Below are positions 1-7,650 of a DNA stretch of 14,045 nt, in pieces. The translations under genes and the position numbers were made by a program. The notes under the pieces are model-generated. The model saw nothing but the letters and a program-made list of their open reading frames with translations, did not search any database and was not told the origin of the DNA. The DNA is from Chloroflexota bacterium (GTDB lineage: Bacteria; Chloroflexota; Dormibacteria; Dormibacterales; Dormibacteraceae), in assembly GCA_005888075.1 (NCBI GenBank), contig VBKD01000122.1:1-14045 (forward strand), written 5' to 3'. Numbering within the stretch: position 1 is the stretch's first letter; each line of letters starts with the position of its first letter.

Positions 1-769
1 TCTTGCGGCTGCCGATCGCCCCGATGTAGCCTGCGTCTTCCTTGAGCACGGACCTCAACGCGGGGAGGTCGAACTTGGGGTCGTGCGTGAGGATCACCAC
101 ATACGTCGAGCTGTCGACGGCGATCTGGCGCAGCCCTTCATCCGGCCACGCGACGATCAGCTGGTCCGCATCGGGAAACCTCTCCTGGTTGGCGAACTTC
201 GCGCGCGCGTCGATGACCGTGACGCGGTAGCCCATGAGCTTGGCCAGCCGGTGCAGAGGAATCGCGATATGGATCGCGCCGATGATCACCAGCCGCGCCT
301 GGCGCCGGAACGGTTCGACGAACCAATCGCCATCCCGCCGCGCCAGCTCGGAATCTGAGCCGGCGCCCTGGATGAGCTCTGTCTCGCCACTGCCAAGGTT
401 GGTCCGCAGAGTGGCCGGCTCGTCGCGACTCAGCATCTCGATAAGCCGCTCGTGCTCCCCACCGAGTGGCTGGATGAAAACTTCGATATGCCCTCCGCAG
501 GCGAGCCCCACCTCGAATGCGACGTCATCGGCGACGCCATACGCCGCAAGCTTCGGCTCGCCGCTTTTCAGCACGCCCTGTGCCTCCGTGAAGACATCGC
601 CCTCGATGCATCCATTGGAGACGGATCCCGCCATCTTTCCTGACCGGGTGACGAGCATCTTGGAGCCCAAAGGCCGAGGGCTCGAGCCCCACGTCTCCAC
701 AACCGTTGCGACAGCGATGTCCTCCCCCGCCTTGCGCCACGCGTCGAGCTCCTCGAGGACTTCCCGCAT
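1..769 (-). CDS. coxF: XdhC/CoxF-family molybdenum cofactor maturation protein (3' end beyond the window)
   Basis: 256 codons are visible before the gene leaves the left edge. Seen: the N-terminal XdhC/CoxI domain with GSVSNGCIEGDV (residues 48-59) and GLACGG (88-93), then a Rossmann-like XdhC C-terminal domain starting near LVIIGAIH (160-167), and the family's late motifs STYVVILTHDPKFD (221-234) and GYIGAIGSR (248-255). Family knowledge: XdhC proteins bind molybdenum cofactor, help its sulfuration and deliver it to xanthine-oxidase-type enzymes; in cox clusters the gene is called coxF or coxI. The ATG is one base after the coxE stop (TGACATG), so it is probably translated by coupling with coxE. 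It is the last visible gene of the coxSLMDE series, which fits a role in maturing CoxL. The symbol could equally be coxI or xdhC. The open frame is intact as far as it can be seen. Confidence 0.9.
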   Translation of the reverse strand, partial: MREVLEELDAWRKAGEDIAVATVVETWGSSPRPLGSKMLVTRSGKMAGSVSNGCIEGDVFTEAQGVLKSGEPKLAAYGVADDVAFEVGLACGGHIEVFIQPLGGEHERLIEMLSRDEPATLRTNLGSGETELIQGAGSDSELARRDGDWFVEPFRRQARLVIIGAIHIAIPLHRLAKLMGYRVTVIDARAKFANQERFPDADQLIVAWPDEGLRQIAVDSSTYVVILTHDPKFDLPALRSVLKEDAGYIGAIGSRK

Positions 770-770
770 G

Positions 771-1922
771 TCAGCGCGAGTCCAGTGAGGAGAGCAGGCG
801 GCCCAGGTCGTCCAGCGCCTGGACATTGTGTGCCGCCAGGAAGTCATCGGCGTGCGGGAGCGCGGCAGCCATGCCACGCGTCAGCGGCTGGTAACCCGCC
901 GAGCCCAGCAGCGGGTTGAGCCAGATGAGGCGGTGCGCCGACCGTCGCAGGCGGCGAAGCTCCACGCTTAGCTGCTCAGGATCTCCCCGATCCCAGCCAT
1001 CGCTGACGATGATGACGACCGCGCCGTGACCGAGCACCCGGCGAGCCCACCGCCGGTTGAACTCTCCGATTGCATTGCCGATGCGGGTTCCGCCGCTGAA
1101 ATCGTGAACAACCTTGCTCACAGACTCGAGCGTGTGGTCGAGGTCTCGGTGGCGCAGCAACCTCGTGATGCGGGTCAGCCGGGTGGAAAACACGAAAGCC
1201 TCGAGGTCTTCGCGACGGGCGATCGCGTGCGCGAAGATCATCAGGAGTCGCGAGTAGCGTTCCATGGAGCCGCTCACATCGCAGATCAGCACCAACGGAC
1301 GCCGGCGCACACGCGGCCGGCGATGGAACAACGTCATGATCTCCCCGCTCGAGCGGATCGCATGCCGCGCCGAACGTCGCAGATCGATCCGACCGGAGCG
1401 CGCCGGCCGCAAACGTCGCGTCCGCCGCTCTGTCAGGCGCCATGGCGACTGCTCGAACAGGCGGCGCACCTGCTCCATCTCCTGCCACGTCATCTCGTCG
1501 AAATCTTTTTGACGAAGGAGCTCCTCGGCGCTGTAGCCACTGGAGCCGGCAGGAAATTCTTTGCTCTCCTGCTCCCGGTCTGGCTCGAGCCTGTTCATGC
1601 GGAGCGCGTCCGCCCACGCCTTCGCCCGATCGGGCGATAGGGGGAGGGTCCGGCCGCGTGCGCCGGGCACACCGGTGTTATCCGGGGCATCAGACCGAGC
1701 CCAGAAGATGTCGAAAGCCGCTTCGAACGTCGGAATGTCCTCTTTGCGGCTCACGAAAACGGAGCGAAGCGCATTCCGGAAATCATCTTGCTGCTTCAGG
1801 TCGATGAAGCCCAAGGCGCGGGTCGCATCGGTCAGCCGGCGCGGGCCGGCTTCCAGTCCCGCATCGTGGAGGAGCCGGGCGAAGGCCCCCAGCCGCGGCA
1901 GGAGATCGTGCGGCTCACGCAC
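771..1922 (-). CDS. coxE: CoxE-type von Willebrand factor A domain protein
   Basis: 383 residues. Seen: a long charged N-terminal half (about 1-205), then a VWA domain with a MIDAS metal site: D215-x-S217-x-S219 in LICDVSGSM, Thr279 in SGGTRIG and Asp308 in VIIVSDGWD. This pattern defines the VWA_CoxE family. Known role: CoxE works with the AAA+ protein CoxD in post-translational maturation of the molybdenum-copper site of CO dehydrogenase; MoxR-VWA pairs generally act as metal-insertion chaperones. The start is GTG at 1922 and lies inside the 3' end of coxD (8-base overlap), so expression is likely coupled. For a form II enzyme a copper-related role is unproven; the pair may serve sulfuration or folding of CoxL. 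The family assignment is strong and the exact function is inferred. Confidence 0.92.
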   Translation of the reverse strand: MREPHDLLPRLGAFARLLHDAGLEAGPRRLTDATRALGFIDLKQQDDFRNALRSVFVSRKEDIPTFEAAFDIFWARSDAPDNTGVPGARGRTLPLSPDRAKAWADALRMNRLEPDREQESKEFPAGSSGYSAEELLRQKDFDEMTWQEMEQVRRLFEQSPWRLTERRTRRLRPARSGRIDLRRSARHAIRSSGEIMTLFHRRPRVRRRPLVLICDVSGSMERYSRLLMIFAHAIARREDLEAFVFSTRLTRITRLLRHRDLDHTLESVSKVVHDFSGGTRIGNAIGEFNRRWARRVLGHGAVVIIVSDGWDRGDPEQLSVELRRLRRSAHRLIWLNPLLGSAGYQPLTRGMAAALPHADDFLAAHNVQALDDLGRLLSSLDSR

Positions 1923-2808
1923 GCTGCGCCTTCTCGACCAGCATCGGAACCTGTTCGCGGACTCGCTCCAGGTCTTCTTGATATTTCAGCGCCGCGCCCA
2001 TCGTCGCGGTGACGAGGTTCGCATCGATGCGTGTCGCGCCTAGGGCGGCCAGCGACAGCGCCCAGTCCAGCGTTTCCGCGACCCCGGGGACTTTGTAGAG
2101 ATCCATCGCACGCAGGCCCTGGACAAGGGCGGCCACCTCTCGAGCCAGGCTTTCGGCGGCTTCGGGTGCGCGCGCTCGAACGATCTCCACCTCCTTGTCC
2201 AGGTCCGGATAGTCGATCCAGTGGTAAAGGCAGCGACGCTTCAACGCATCGTGCACCTCGCGCGTACGGTTCGATGTGATCACGACCAACGGGATCTGCT
2301 TCGCCTTGATGGTGCCGATCTCGGGAATCGAGACCTGAAAGTCGGACAGGAGCTCGAGCAGGAACGCTTCGAACTCCTCATCGGAGCGATCGATCTCATC
2401 GATGAGCAGCACTGGCGGCACCGGGTCGTCGTTGTCGATCGCATCGAGCAGCGGGCGCCGCAGCAAGAAATCGGAGCTGAAGATCTCGCGCTCGGCCGCG
2501 CGCCTATCCTCTCCCTCGCCCATCAACCTGATGTGCAGCAGCTGTCGCGGGTAGTTCCACTCGTAGACGGCATGTGCGAGGTCGATGCCCTCGTAGCACT
2601 GCAGCCGGATCAATCGAGCGCCCAGGACCTCGGCCATCACCTTGGCCGCCTCGGTCTTCCCCACGCCGGCCTCGCCCTCGATGAACAGGGGCTTCTTCAG
2701 CTGGAGCGCAAGGAAGATCGAGGTCGCCAGAGCTCGATCGCCTATGTAGCGCCGCTCGCGGAGGCTCTGCTCGACGGCCTCGATCGTTGCGGGCGGCCCG
2801 GCTTTCAC
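1915..2808 (-). CDS. coxD: CoxD-type MoxR AAA+ ATPase
   Basis: 297 residues, normal for MoxR/CoxD. Seen: Walker A GEAGVGKT (45-52), Walker B VLLIDEID (133-140), a sensor-1 region ITSN (177-180) and the paired arginines of the finger in ALKRRC (191-192). Known role: CoxD is an ATP-dependent chaperone needed to build the mature Mo-S (and, in form I, Mo-S-Cu) site of CO dehydrogenase apoprotein, working with the VWA protein CoxE. The start is GTG at 2808. No good Shine-Dalgarno precedes it. The gene is separated from coxM by 55 bases that contain a perfect GC-rich hairpin (see 2831-2856), so its level may be set apart from that of the structural subunits. Its end overlaps coxE by 8 bases. Confidence 0.93.
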   Translation of the reverse strand: MKAGPPATIEAVEQSLRERRYIGDRALATSIFLALQLKKPLFIEGEAGVGKTEAAKVMAEVLGARLIRLQCYEGIDLAHAVYEWNYPRQLLHIRLMGEGEDRRAAEREIFSSDFLLRRPLLDAIDNDDPVPPVLLIDEIDRSDEEFEAFLLELLSDFQVSIPEIGTIKAKQIPLVVITSNRTREVHDALKRRCLYHWIDYPDLDKEVEIVRARAPEAAESLAREVAALVQGLRAMDLYKVPGVAETLDWALSLAALGATRIDANLVTATMGAALKYQEDLERVREQVPMLVEKAQRA

Positions 2809-2830
2809 GGCGTGAAGGTTACGACCGGGA

Positions 2831-2856
2831 AGGTGGCCCGGCGACCCGGGCCACCT
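2831..2856 (-). other. Perfect 11-bp stem-loop between coxM and coxD
   Basis: On the plus strand AGGTGGCCCGG (2831-2841), a four-base loop CGAC, then CCGGGCCACCT (2846-2856): eleven uninterrupted, mostly G-C pairs. In the transcript it begins eight bases after the coxM stop. No U-tract follows, so it is not a classical intrinsic terminator. Inference: an mRNA stabiliser protecting the 3' end of the SLM message, a partial attenuator, or a processing site separating structural from maturation genes. Confidence 0.6.
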
Positions 2857-2863
2857 CGACGCG

Positions 2864-3670
2864 CTACTCGGCTTGCTGGATCGCCCGCCTGGTCAGCACC
2901 CGGGCAAGGTGCTTCTTGTATTCGGGGTTGGCCCTCAGGTCGTCCGCAGGCTCCAAACCGTCCGACGCATGCTCCGCGGCCTCCTCGGGTTTCGCTCCCT
3001 TCTGCAGAGCGTCCTCCACGGCCTTTGCACGCACCGGGGTTGGACCGACGTTGGTCAGGCCGATACGCCAGCCTCCATTCAACTTCTGGGCGGCGGCGCC
3101 CACGATGGCCCAGTCGAAAAGGCGGCGCCGGAACTTGATGTACTTGTGCGGCCCGGAAGCGACAGGGAACACGACCTCGGTGACGATCTCATCGGGGGCC
3201 AACGGTGTGGTGAACAGGTCCTGAAAGAAATCCTCGGCCGGGATGGTGCGCTGATTGGTGACGATGTCGGCGTCGAGCATGAGCGCGATCGTCGGGTAGT
3301 CGCCCGCGGCGTCCGCATACGCGACGACGCCGCCAATCGTCCCCAGGTTGCGAACCTGGTTGTCCCCTATCTCACCCGCCACCTCGGCGAGGATTGGCAG
3401 ATTGTCGCGGACCACCTTCGAGCGCTGGATCGTCACGTGCCGGGTCAGCGCGCCAATGCGCAATCTGGAGCCGTCGGCCTTCACGTAGTCCAGATCCTTG
3501 ATGCCGTTGATGTCGACCAGAGCCTTGGGCTGCGCGAGCCGCAAACGCATGAGCGGAACCAGGCTGTGCCCGCCGGCGAGCACCTTTGCCCCTTCCCCAA
3601 ATCTGTTCAGAAGACTCGATGCCTCCTCCACCGAGGAGGCACGTGCGTACTCGAATGCGGCCGGGATCAC
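2864..3670 (-). CDS. coxM: CO dehydrogenase-type medium (FAD) subunit
   Basis: 268 residues. Seen: N-terminus MIPAAFEY typical of CoxM, and the two FAD-binding signatures AGGHS (32-36) and TIGG with the following VVAYADAAGDYP (111-126). A CO-dehydrogenase flavoprotein C-terminal domain follows (about 165-265). The subunit passes electrons from the iron-sulfur subunit CoxS through FAD to the membrane quinone pool. The start is GTG at 3670, four bases inside coxL (GTGA overlap), a sign of translational coupling and 1:1 synthesis. Its place after coxL, not before coxS, is the form II order. It is slightly shorter than form I CoxM proteins (about 285-290). Confidence 0.94.
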   Translation of the reverse strand: MIPAAFEYARASSVEEASSLLNRFGEGAKVLAGGHSLVPLMRLRLAQPKALVDINGIKDLDYVKADGSRLRIGALTRHVTIQRSKVVRDNLPILAEVAGEIGDNQVRNLGTIGGVVAYADAAGDYPTIALMLDADIVTNQRTIPAEDFFQDLFTTPLAPDEIVTEVVFPVASGPHKYIKFRRRLFDWAIVGAAAQKLNGGWRIGLTNVGPTPVRAKAVEDALQKGAKPEEAAEHASDGLEPADDLRANPEYKKHLARVLTRRAIQQAE

Positions 3671-5901
3671 TTGCCTGCCTCCTTGATCAACTTCCAGACA
3701 CGATCTGAAGTGGCGGGCATGTCGATGTGCTTGATGCCCAAGGGCGTCAACGCATCACAGACCGCGTTGATCACCGCTATGGAGCTCGCGATGGTGCCTG
3801 CCTCGCCGATGCCCTTGGCGCCCAACGGGTTGGTGATGGAAGGAGTGACGGTCCGCTCCGTGACAAATTCCGGGATCTCGTTCGCCGTGGGCACCATGTA
3901 CTCGCGCAGCGTCCCGGTCTTCAGCTGACCTGTCTCGTGGTCATAGAGCACCTCTTCGAACAGGGCTTGTCCGATGCCCTGGACAACCCCTCCATGCACC
4001 TGGCCCTCGACGATCATCGGATTGATGACGTTGCCGCAGTCATCGACGGCGACGTATCGCTGAAGCTTCACCGCGCCCGTTTCGGGGTCGACCTCGACCA
4101 CGCAGACATGCGCGCCGAACGGCCATGAGAGATCGGGCGGGTCGTAGTAGGTGGTGGCCTCGAGCCCATGCTCCATGCCCGGCGGCAGGTTGTCGCGATG
4201 GGCCGCGAACGCGATCTCGCCCATGGTCTTGGCCCGGTCAGGGCTGCCTTTGACGTAGAAACGGCCGCCCTCGAAGACGACATCTTCGTCCGCCGCCTCG
4301 AGCAGATGGGCGGCCAGCTTCTTGGCCTTGTCGACAACTTTTCGGGACGACATCAAGACCGCGCTTCCCCCGACGTGGAGACTCCTGCTGCCGTAGGTCC
4401 CGTAGCCGAACGGCGTGTCGCCGGTGTCTCCCGTGCGAACCTCGGTTTGATCGTAAGGAATGCCCAGGGTCTCGGCCGCGATCTGAGCGAAGGTCGTGGC
4501 ATGGCCCTGACCGGGACCGAAGCCGCAGACCTCGATCCAGGTCGAAAGGCCGATTCCTATCAGCTTGCCCTGCTTGCGCAGATCCTCCTGCCGGCGGCGC
4601 AGCTCTGAGTAATTCGCGATTTCGAGCGCCTTCGTCAGGGCCTTGTCGTAGTCGCCGGTGTCATAGATCAGGCCGAGGTAGTTGGTGTGAGGGAACTTCT
4701 TGGTGAAGTTCTTGCGCCGGATCTCGACGGGATCCATGCCGAGCTCCCGCGCCACGAGGTCGATGCCTCGCTCTATGGCATGCGTCGCTTCCGGCCGCCC
4801 GGCTCCACGGTAGGCGTCGGTTGGCGTTGTGTTGGTCAAGACGCCGACGGTGCGAAACTCAACGTTCTTGAGGTCGTACGCACCTTCCGCGATCGCATAC
4901 GCGGAGCACTGAAACGAGCTGAACACGCTGACGTAGGCACCAGTGTCGACGTACTGCGTGACCTTGTAACCCAGGAGCGTGCCGTCCTTTTTGGCAGCGA
5001 CCTCGATGTCGAAGATCTGGGCACGTCCATGATGGGTCGCGGTCAGGTTCTCCGACCGCTCTTCCACCCACTTGACCGCCTGGCCCGAAAGCTTCGATGC
5101 GGCGGCGGCGAGGTACTCCTCCGGATAGATGTGGATCTTGCTGCCGAAACCGCCTCCAACGTCGGGGGCGATCACCCGAATGTTGCTTTCGGGAATGCCC
5201 GTTGCAAGCGTGAGGCACAGGCGCACCCAATGCGGCACCTGCGTCGAGCTCCACATCGTCAGCTTGTTCTCGATTGGCGTGTACTCGACCACGAGCGCGC
5301 GCCCTTCCATGGCGATCGGAAAGAGCCGCTGCTGAAGGATGCGCTGCTTGACGACTACATCCGCCTCGGCGAACGCAGCCTTCACGTCACCTCCGCCAAC
5401 GGTCGTGTCCCACGCGATGTTGTCAGGGATGCCCGAATGAGCTGTTGGGCTGCCTTTCGCAACGGCGCCATCGATGTCGACGACCGGCGTCATCGGCTTG
5501 TAATCGACCTGCACCAGTGACGCCGCGTCAGCCGCTTCGTCACGCCCGCGTGCGAGCACGACGGCGACGATCTCGCCCTGATAGCGCGTTTCGTCTTTCG
5601 CGATGTACGCCCAGCCGATGGGCTGTTTCTTGTCCGCCACGAAAGAGTTCGTGACCGGCATCGCCCCCTGCAGAATCTTTTCAAAATCACGCGCGGTGTA
5701 GATGGCCTCAACCCCTGGGGCTTTGGTGGCCTCGGTCAGGTCGATGCGGCTGATCTTTGCGTGGCCGTATGGGCTGCGGATGAATGCGGCGTGAAGCACG
5801 TTCGTGGGTTGCATATCGTCCACATAGCGACCGCGGCCGCTGACAAGGCGCGGGTCTTCGCGGCGGTGGATCTTGGCTCCGATCAGAGTGGACACCGCCA
5901 T
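3667..5901 (-). CDS. coxL: Form II CO dehydrogenase-type large (molybdenum) subunit
   Basis: 744 residues; xanthine-oxidase family large subunit that binds molybdopterin cytosine dinucleotide and holds the catalytic molybdenum. Seen: N-terminal aldehyde-oxidase a/b hammerhead domain (about 15-145), VGGGFGSK cofactor loop (248-255), active-site loop AYRGAGR (363-369, DNA 4795-4815), GQGHATTF (465-472) and GIGEAG (697-702) with the conserved catalytic glutamate at 700. Known: proven CO oxidisers carry AYRCSFR with the copper-binding cysteine; AYRGAGR marks form II, whose natural substrate is uncertain, and the same loop occurs in relatives acting on N-heterocycles. The glycine where form I has cysteine argues against a Mo-S-Cu centre. 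The ATG is two bases after the coxS stop. All catalytic motifs are present, so the enzyme should be active on some substrate. Confidence 0.95.
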   Translation of the reverse strand: MAVSTLIGAKIHRREDPRLVSGRGRYVDDMQPTNVLHAAFIRSPYGHAKISRIDLTEATKAPGVEAIYTARDFEKILQGAMPVTNSFVADKKQPIGWAYIAKDETRYQGEIVAVVLARGRDEAADAASLVQVDYKPMTPVVDIDGAVAKGSPTAHSGIPDNIAWDTTVGGGDVKAAFAEADVVVKQRILQQRLFPIAMEGRALVVEYTPIENKLTMWSSTQVPHWVRLCLTLATGIPESNIRVIAPDVGGGFGSKIHIYPEEYLAAAASKLSGQAVKWVEERSENLTATHHGRAQIFDIEVAAKKDGTLLGYKVTQYVDTGAYVSVFSSFQCSAYAIAEGAYDLKNVEFRTVGVLTNTTPTDAYRGAGRPEATHAIERGIDLVARELGMDPVEIRRKNFTKKFPHTNYLGLIYDTGDYDKALTKALEIANYSELRRRQEDLRKQGKLIGIGLSTWIEVCGFGPGQGHATTFAQIAAETLGIPYDQTEVRTGDTGDTPFGYGTYGSRSLHVGGSAVLMSSRKVVDKAKKLAAHLLEAADEDVVFEGGRFYVKGSPDRAKTMGEIAFAAHRDNLPPGMEHGLEATTYYDPPDLSWPFGAHVCVVEVDPETGAVKLQRYVAVDDCGNVINPMIVEGQVHGGVVQGIGQALFEEVLYDHETGQLKTGTLREYMVPTANEIPEFVTERTVTPSITNPLGAKGIGEAGTIASSIAVINAVCDALTPLGIKHIDMPATSDRVWKLIKEAGK

Positions 5902-5903
5902 GG

Positions 5904-6416
5904 CTAGGCCCTCCGCTCGGCTGCCTGCGTTGCAGGCTTGGCCTCAGCGCCGCCCATTGTTCTGGCTGCCGTCTGGACCGCCTTGATGATGTTCACATAG
6001 CCCGTGCAGCGACAGAGATTTCCCTCGAAGCCCCTGCGGATGTCGTCTTCCGTCGGATTCGGGTTTTCCGCCAGCAGGTAGGCGGCGGCCATGATGAACC
6101 CCGGCGTGCAGTAGCCGCATTGGAGGCCGTGCTCGTCCCAGAAAGCCTGCTGGATCGGGTGCAGCTGTCCATCTTTGGCCATGCCTTCGATGGTGGTCAG
6201 GCTCCTGCCTTCGGCCTGCACCGCGAACAGGTTGCAGCTCTTGACGGCTTGGCCGTCGAGCAGGATCGTGCAAGCGCCGCACTGCGTGGTATCGCAACCG
6301 ATGTGCGTGCCCGTGAGCCCGAGGTTGTCGCGCAGATGGTGCACGAGCAAGAGGCGAGGCTCGACCTCGTGCTCGTACCTACGACCGTTGACGGTGGTGA
6401 CGACCTTGTGGCTCAT
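5904..6416 (-). CDS. coxS: CO dehydrogenase-type small (2Fe-2S) subunit
   Basis: 170 residues from the chosen ATG at 6416. Seen: plant-type 2Fe-2S centre Cys41, Cys46, Cys49, Cys61, and the second helical-domain 2Fe-2S centre Cys100, Cys103, Cys135, Cys137 (GYCTPGF and CRCTGY). All eight cysteines are present. It carries electrons from the molybdenum site of CoxL to the FAD of CoxM. The frame stays open to an ATG at 6524, but the start at 6416 is preferred: it has a strong AGGAGG five bases upstream and gives the family's usual N-terminus (MSHKVVTTVNG). The added 36 residues would match nothing in the family and would run into the divergent coxG. It is the first gene of the S-L-M series and so is likely nearest the promoter. 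Confidence 0.95.
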   Translation of the reverse strand: MSHKVVTTVNGRRYEHEVEPRLLLVHHLRDNLGLTGTHIGCDTTQCGACTILLDGQAVKSCNLFAVQAEGRSLTTIEGMAKDGQLHPIQQAFWDEHGLQCGYCTPGFIMAAAYLLAENPNPTEDDIRRGFEGNLCRCTGYVNIIKAVQTAARTMGGAEAKPATQAAERRA

Positions 6417-6427
6417 AAGCTCCTCCT
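6417..6427 (-). promoter_or_regulatory. Strong ribosome binding site of coxS
   Basis: Read on the minus strand, AGGAGG (6427-6422) is followed by five bases and ATG. It decides the start of coxS over the upstream in-frame ATG, and it is the strongest Shine-Dalgarno in the cox series. The downstream cox genes, which mostly overlap or abut, lack comparable sites. Confidence 0.8.
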
Positions 6428-6518
6428 GCATTGAGAAGACGGTGTCAGGCCGGCACGTCTCGTCGAACCCACCCGCCGGAAGACCGAACTCCCTTATTGC
6501 GCTACTTTTGGCCGAGAA
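6428..6518. promoter_or_regulatory. Divergent coxS/coxG intergenic region
   Basis: The 102 bp between the coxS and coxG starts must hold promoters for both directions. The most A+T-rich part is next to coxG (about 6490-6518). I cannot name convincing -35/-10 boxes in either direction. An imperfect inverted repeat, GACGGTG and CACGTC, lies at about 6438-6459, close to the coxS ribosome binding site, but it is weak. Inference: co-regulated divergent expression of coxG and coxSLM. Confidence 0.45.
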
Positions 6519-7082
6519 ATGCAACTGGAAAATTCATTCGGCGTCAAAGCACCTCCAGACACGGTTTTCGCTTTCCTGCTCGACCCTTACAACCTTGTCG
6601 GCTGCGTGCCGGGCGCCGAGCTGACCGAACAGGTTGACGCGGTCACTTTCAAGGGACGCCTCAGGGTCAAGGTGGGACCGATCTCGGTCGGTTACAGCGG
6701 CACGGGACGCCTCGTTGGTCGCAATGACGCGGAGCGGACCGCGGTCCTCGAGGGAGAGGCCGATGAAACCACCGGAACCGGCTCAGGTCACGGCACGGCA
6801 ACCATTACTGTCGCGCCGGCGTCCCATGGAGGTGGCTCGCTGGTCAGAGTCGTGACTGAGTTCACGCTCACCGGTCGGGTCGCTCAGCTCGGGAGCGGTG
6901 TGATCGAAGAGGTTGCGCGGCGGATGGTGCGGGAGGTCTCCGCGCGAATGCAATCGAACCTGGAGACGATGCACCTCGCGGTCCACGGCATGCCGGCCGC
7001 TCCGCCGGTCAACGCGGCGTCAGTGGTGCTCTCGGTGCTTTGGGAGCGGCTTCGAAGTCTGTTGAGCGCTCAGCCCAGGTAG
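6519..7082 (+). CDS. coxG: CoxG-type SRPBCC protein
   Basis: 187 residues. Seen: MQLENSFGVKAPPDTVFAFL, the typical opening of the CoxG (CO dehydrogenase subunit G) branch of the SRPBCC/START-like fold, and the VPGAELTE and FKGRLRVKVGPI segments of the same family; then a linker and a short C-terminal hydrophobic or amphipathic segment (about 166-183). Known: CoxG is tied to membrane recruitment of CO dehydrogenase and coupling to the quinone pool, with a C-terminal membrane anchor in several lineages. Here the C-terminal helix is short and charged, so anchoring would be peripheral. It is divergent from coxS, which places it in the same functional unit. Its 3' end overlaps the opposing gene by 13 bases. 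No clear Shine-Dalgarno precedes the ATG. Confidence 0.9.
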   Translation: MQLENSFGVKAPPDTVFAFLLDPYNLVGCVPGAELTEQVDAVTFKGRLRVKVGPISVGYSGTGRLVGRNDAERTAVLEGEADETTGTGSGHGTATITVAPASHGGGSLVRVVTEFTLTGRVAQLGSGVIEEVARRMVREVSARMQSNLETMHLAVHGMPAAPPVNAASVVLSVLWERLRSLLSAQPR

Positions 7083-7585
7083 ACGCCGAGCATCTGGTCC
7101 GTGTTGACCAGGATCGAGGGCTGTGTCCAGACCTTGCCGGCGGCTCCAATCAAGGTGATCGTCGCGTCGACGATCGGGAAAAACCGGCCCTTCAGCAGGA
7201 TCTCGGTGTGCATCGCCGCCTCGCTGGCTTTCGGGAACTCGGCCGCGCCGGTGACCATGAATGTGCCGGCCTGAAACATGATGTAACGGCGCATCAGATC
7301 CAGCACCTGGTCCGGCCCCTGCGGTTCCGGGTCGATGGTCCGGATCCCTCCGACCAGGGCCTTGTTGAACAGCCCCTCCGGCACCCCGTTCACCGGCACC
7401 GCCCCCGGCAGCAGCGGCTCGGCGCTGATGTTGCGCAGATGGAAGTGAGGCTCGGGGTCGTTGATCGTGTCGCGCAGATGGCCGCGGACCTGGATCTCGG
7501 CCGTGATCCGCTGGTAGGCGGTCAAGACGTCGACCTTGGTCCAGGTCAGGTTGGCGGCAGCGAACCCGCCCGACGGTGTCGTCAT
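7070..7585 (-). CDS. Uncharacterised soluble protein, 171 aa
   Basis: I do not recognise this gene. 171 residues from ATG; no signal peptide, membrane span or cysteine cluster. The sequence alternates short hydrophobic stretches with glycine/proline turns, suggesting a beta-rich fold, with two similar-looking segments (about 22-60 and 95-150). Motif-like parts are QVRGHLRDTIND (32-43) and FNKALVGGIRT (73-83). There is a faint resemblance to small bacterial domains of the DUF6812 kind, in which a strand ending in RG is followed by a short 'D-x-L/I-N' turn; this is a guess. It is convergent with coxG, sharing 13 bases. Only 65 bp separate its start from the divergent amidase, so those two may share a regulatory region. 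Base and codon usage look like the neighbours, supporting a real gene. Confidence 0.65.
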   Translation of the reverse strand: MTTPSGGFAAANLTWTKVDVLTAYQRITAEIQVRGHLRDTINDPEPHFHLRNISAEPLLPGAVPVNGVPEGLFNKALVGGIRTIDPEPQGPDQVLDLMRRYIMFQAGTFMVTGAAEFPKASEAAMHTEILLKGRFFPIVDATITLIGAAGKVWTQPSILVNTDQMLGVYLG

Positions 7586-7650
7586 CAGGCGGAGGATAAC
7601 TCGCCGGTCCCGGTTTCATACCTACGTATGAGACGCACGACAATCTGCTG

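Noticed and set aside
2221..5520. Long plus-strand open frames opposite coxD, coxM and coxL (2221-3138, 2873-3928, 4687-5520)
   Set aside because: They mirror the codon pattern of the cox genes, show no family motifs, and conflict with well-supported minus-strand genes.
6417..6524. N-terminal extension of coxS to the ATG at 6524
   Set aside because: The 36 extra residues are not seen in the family, and the ATG at 6416 has the strong AGGAGG.
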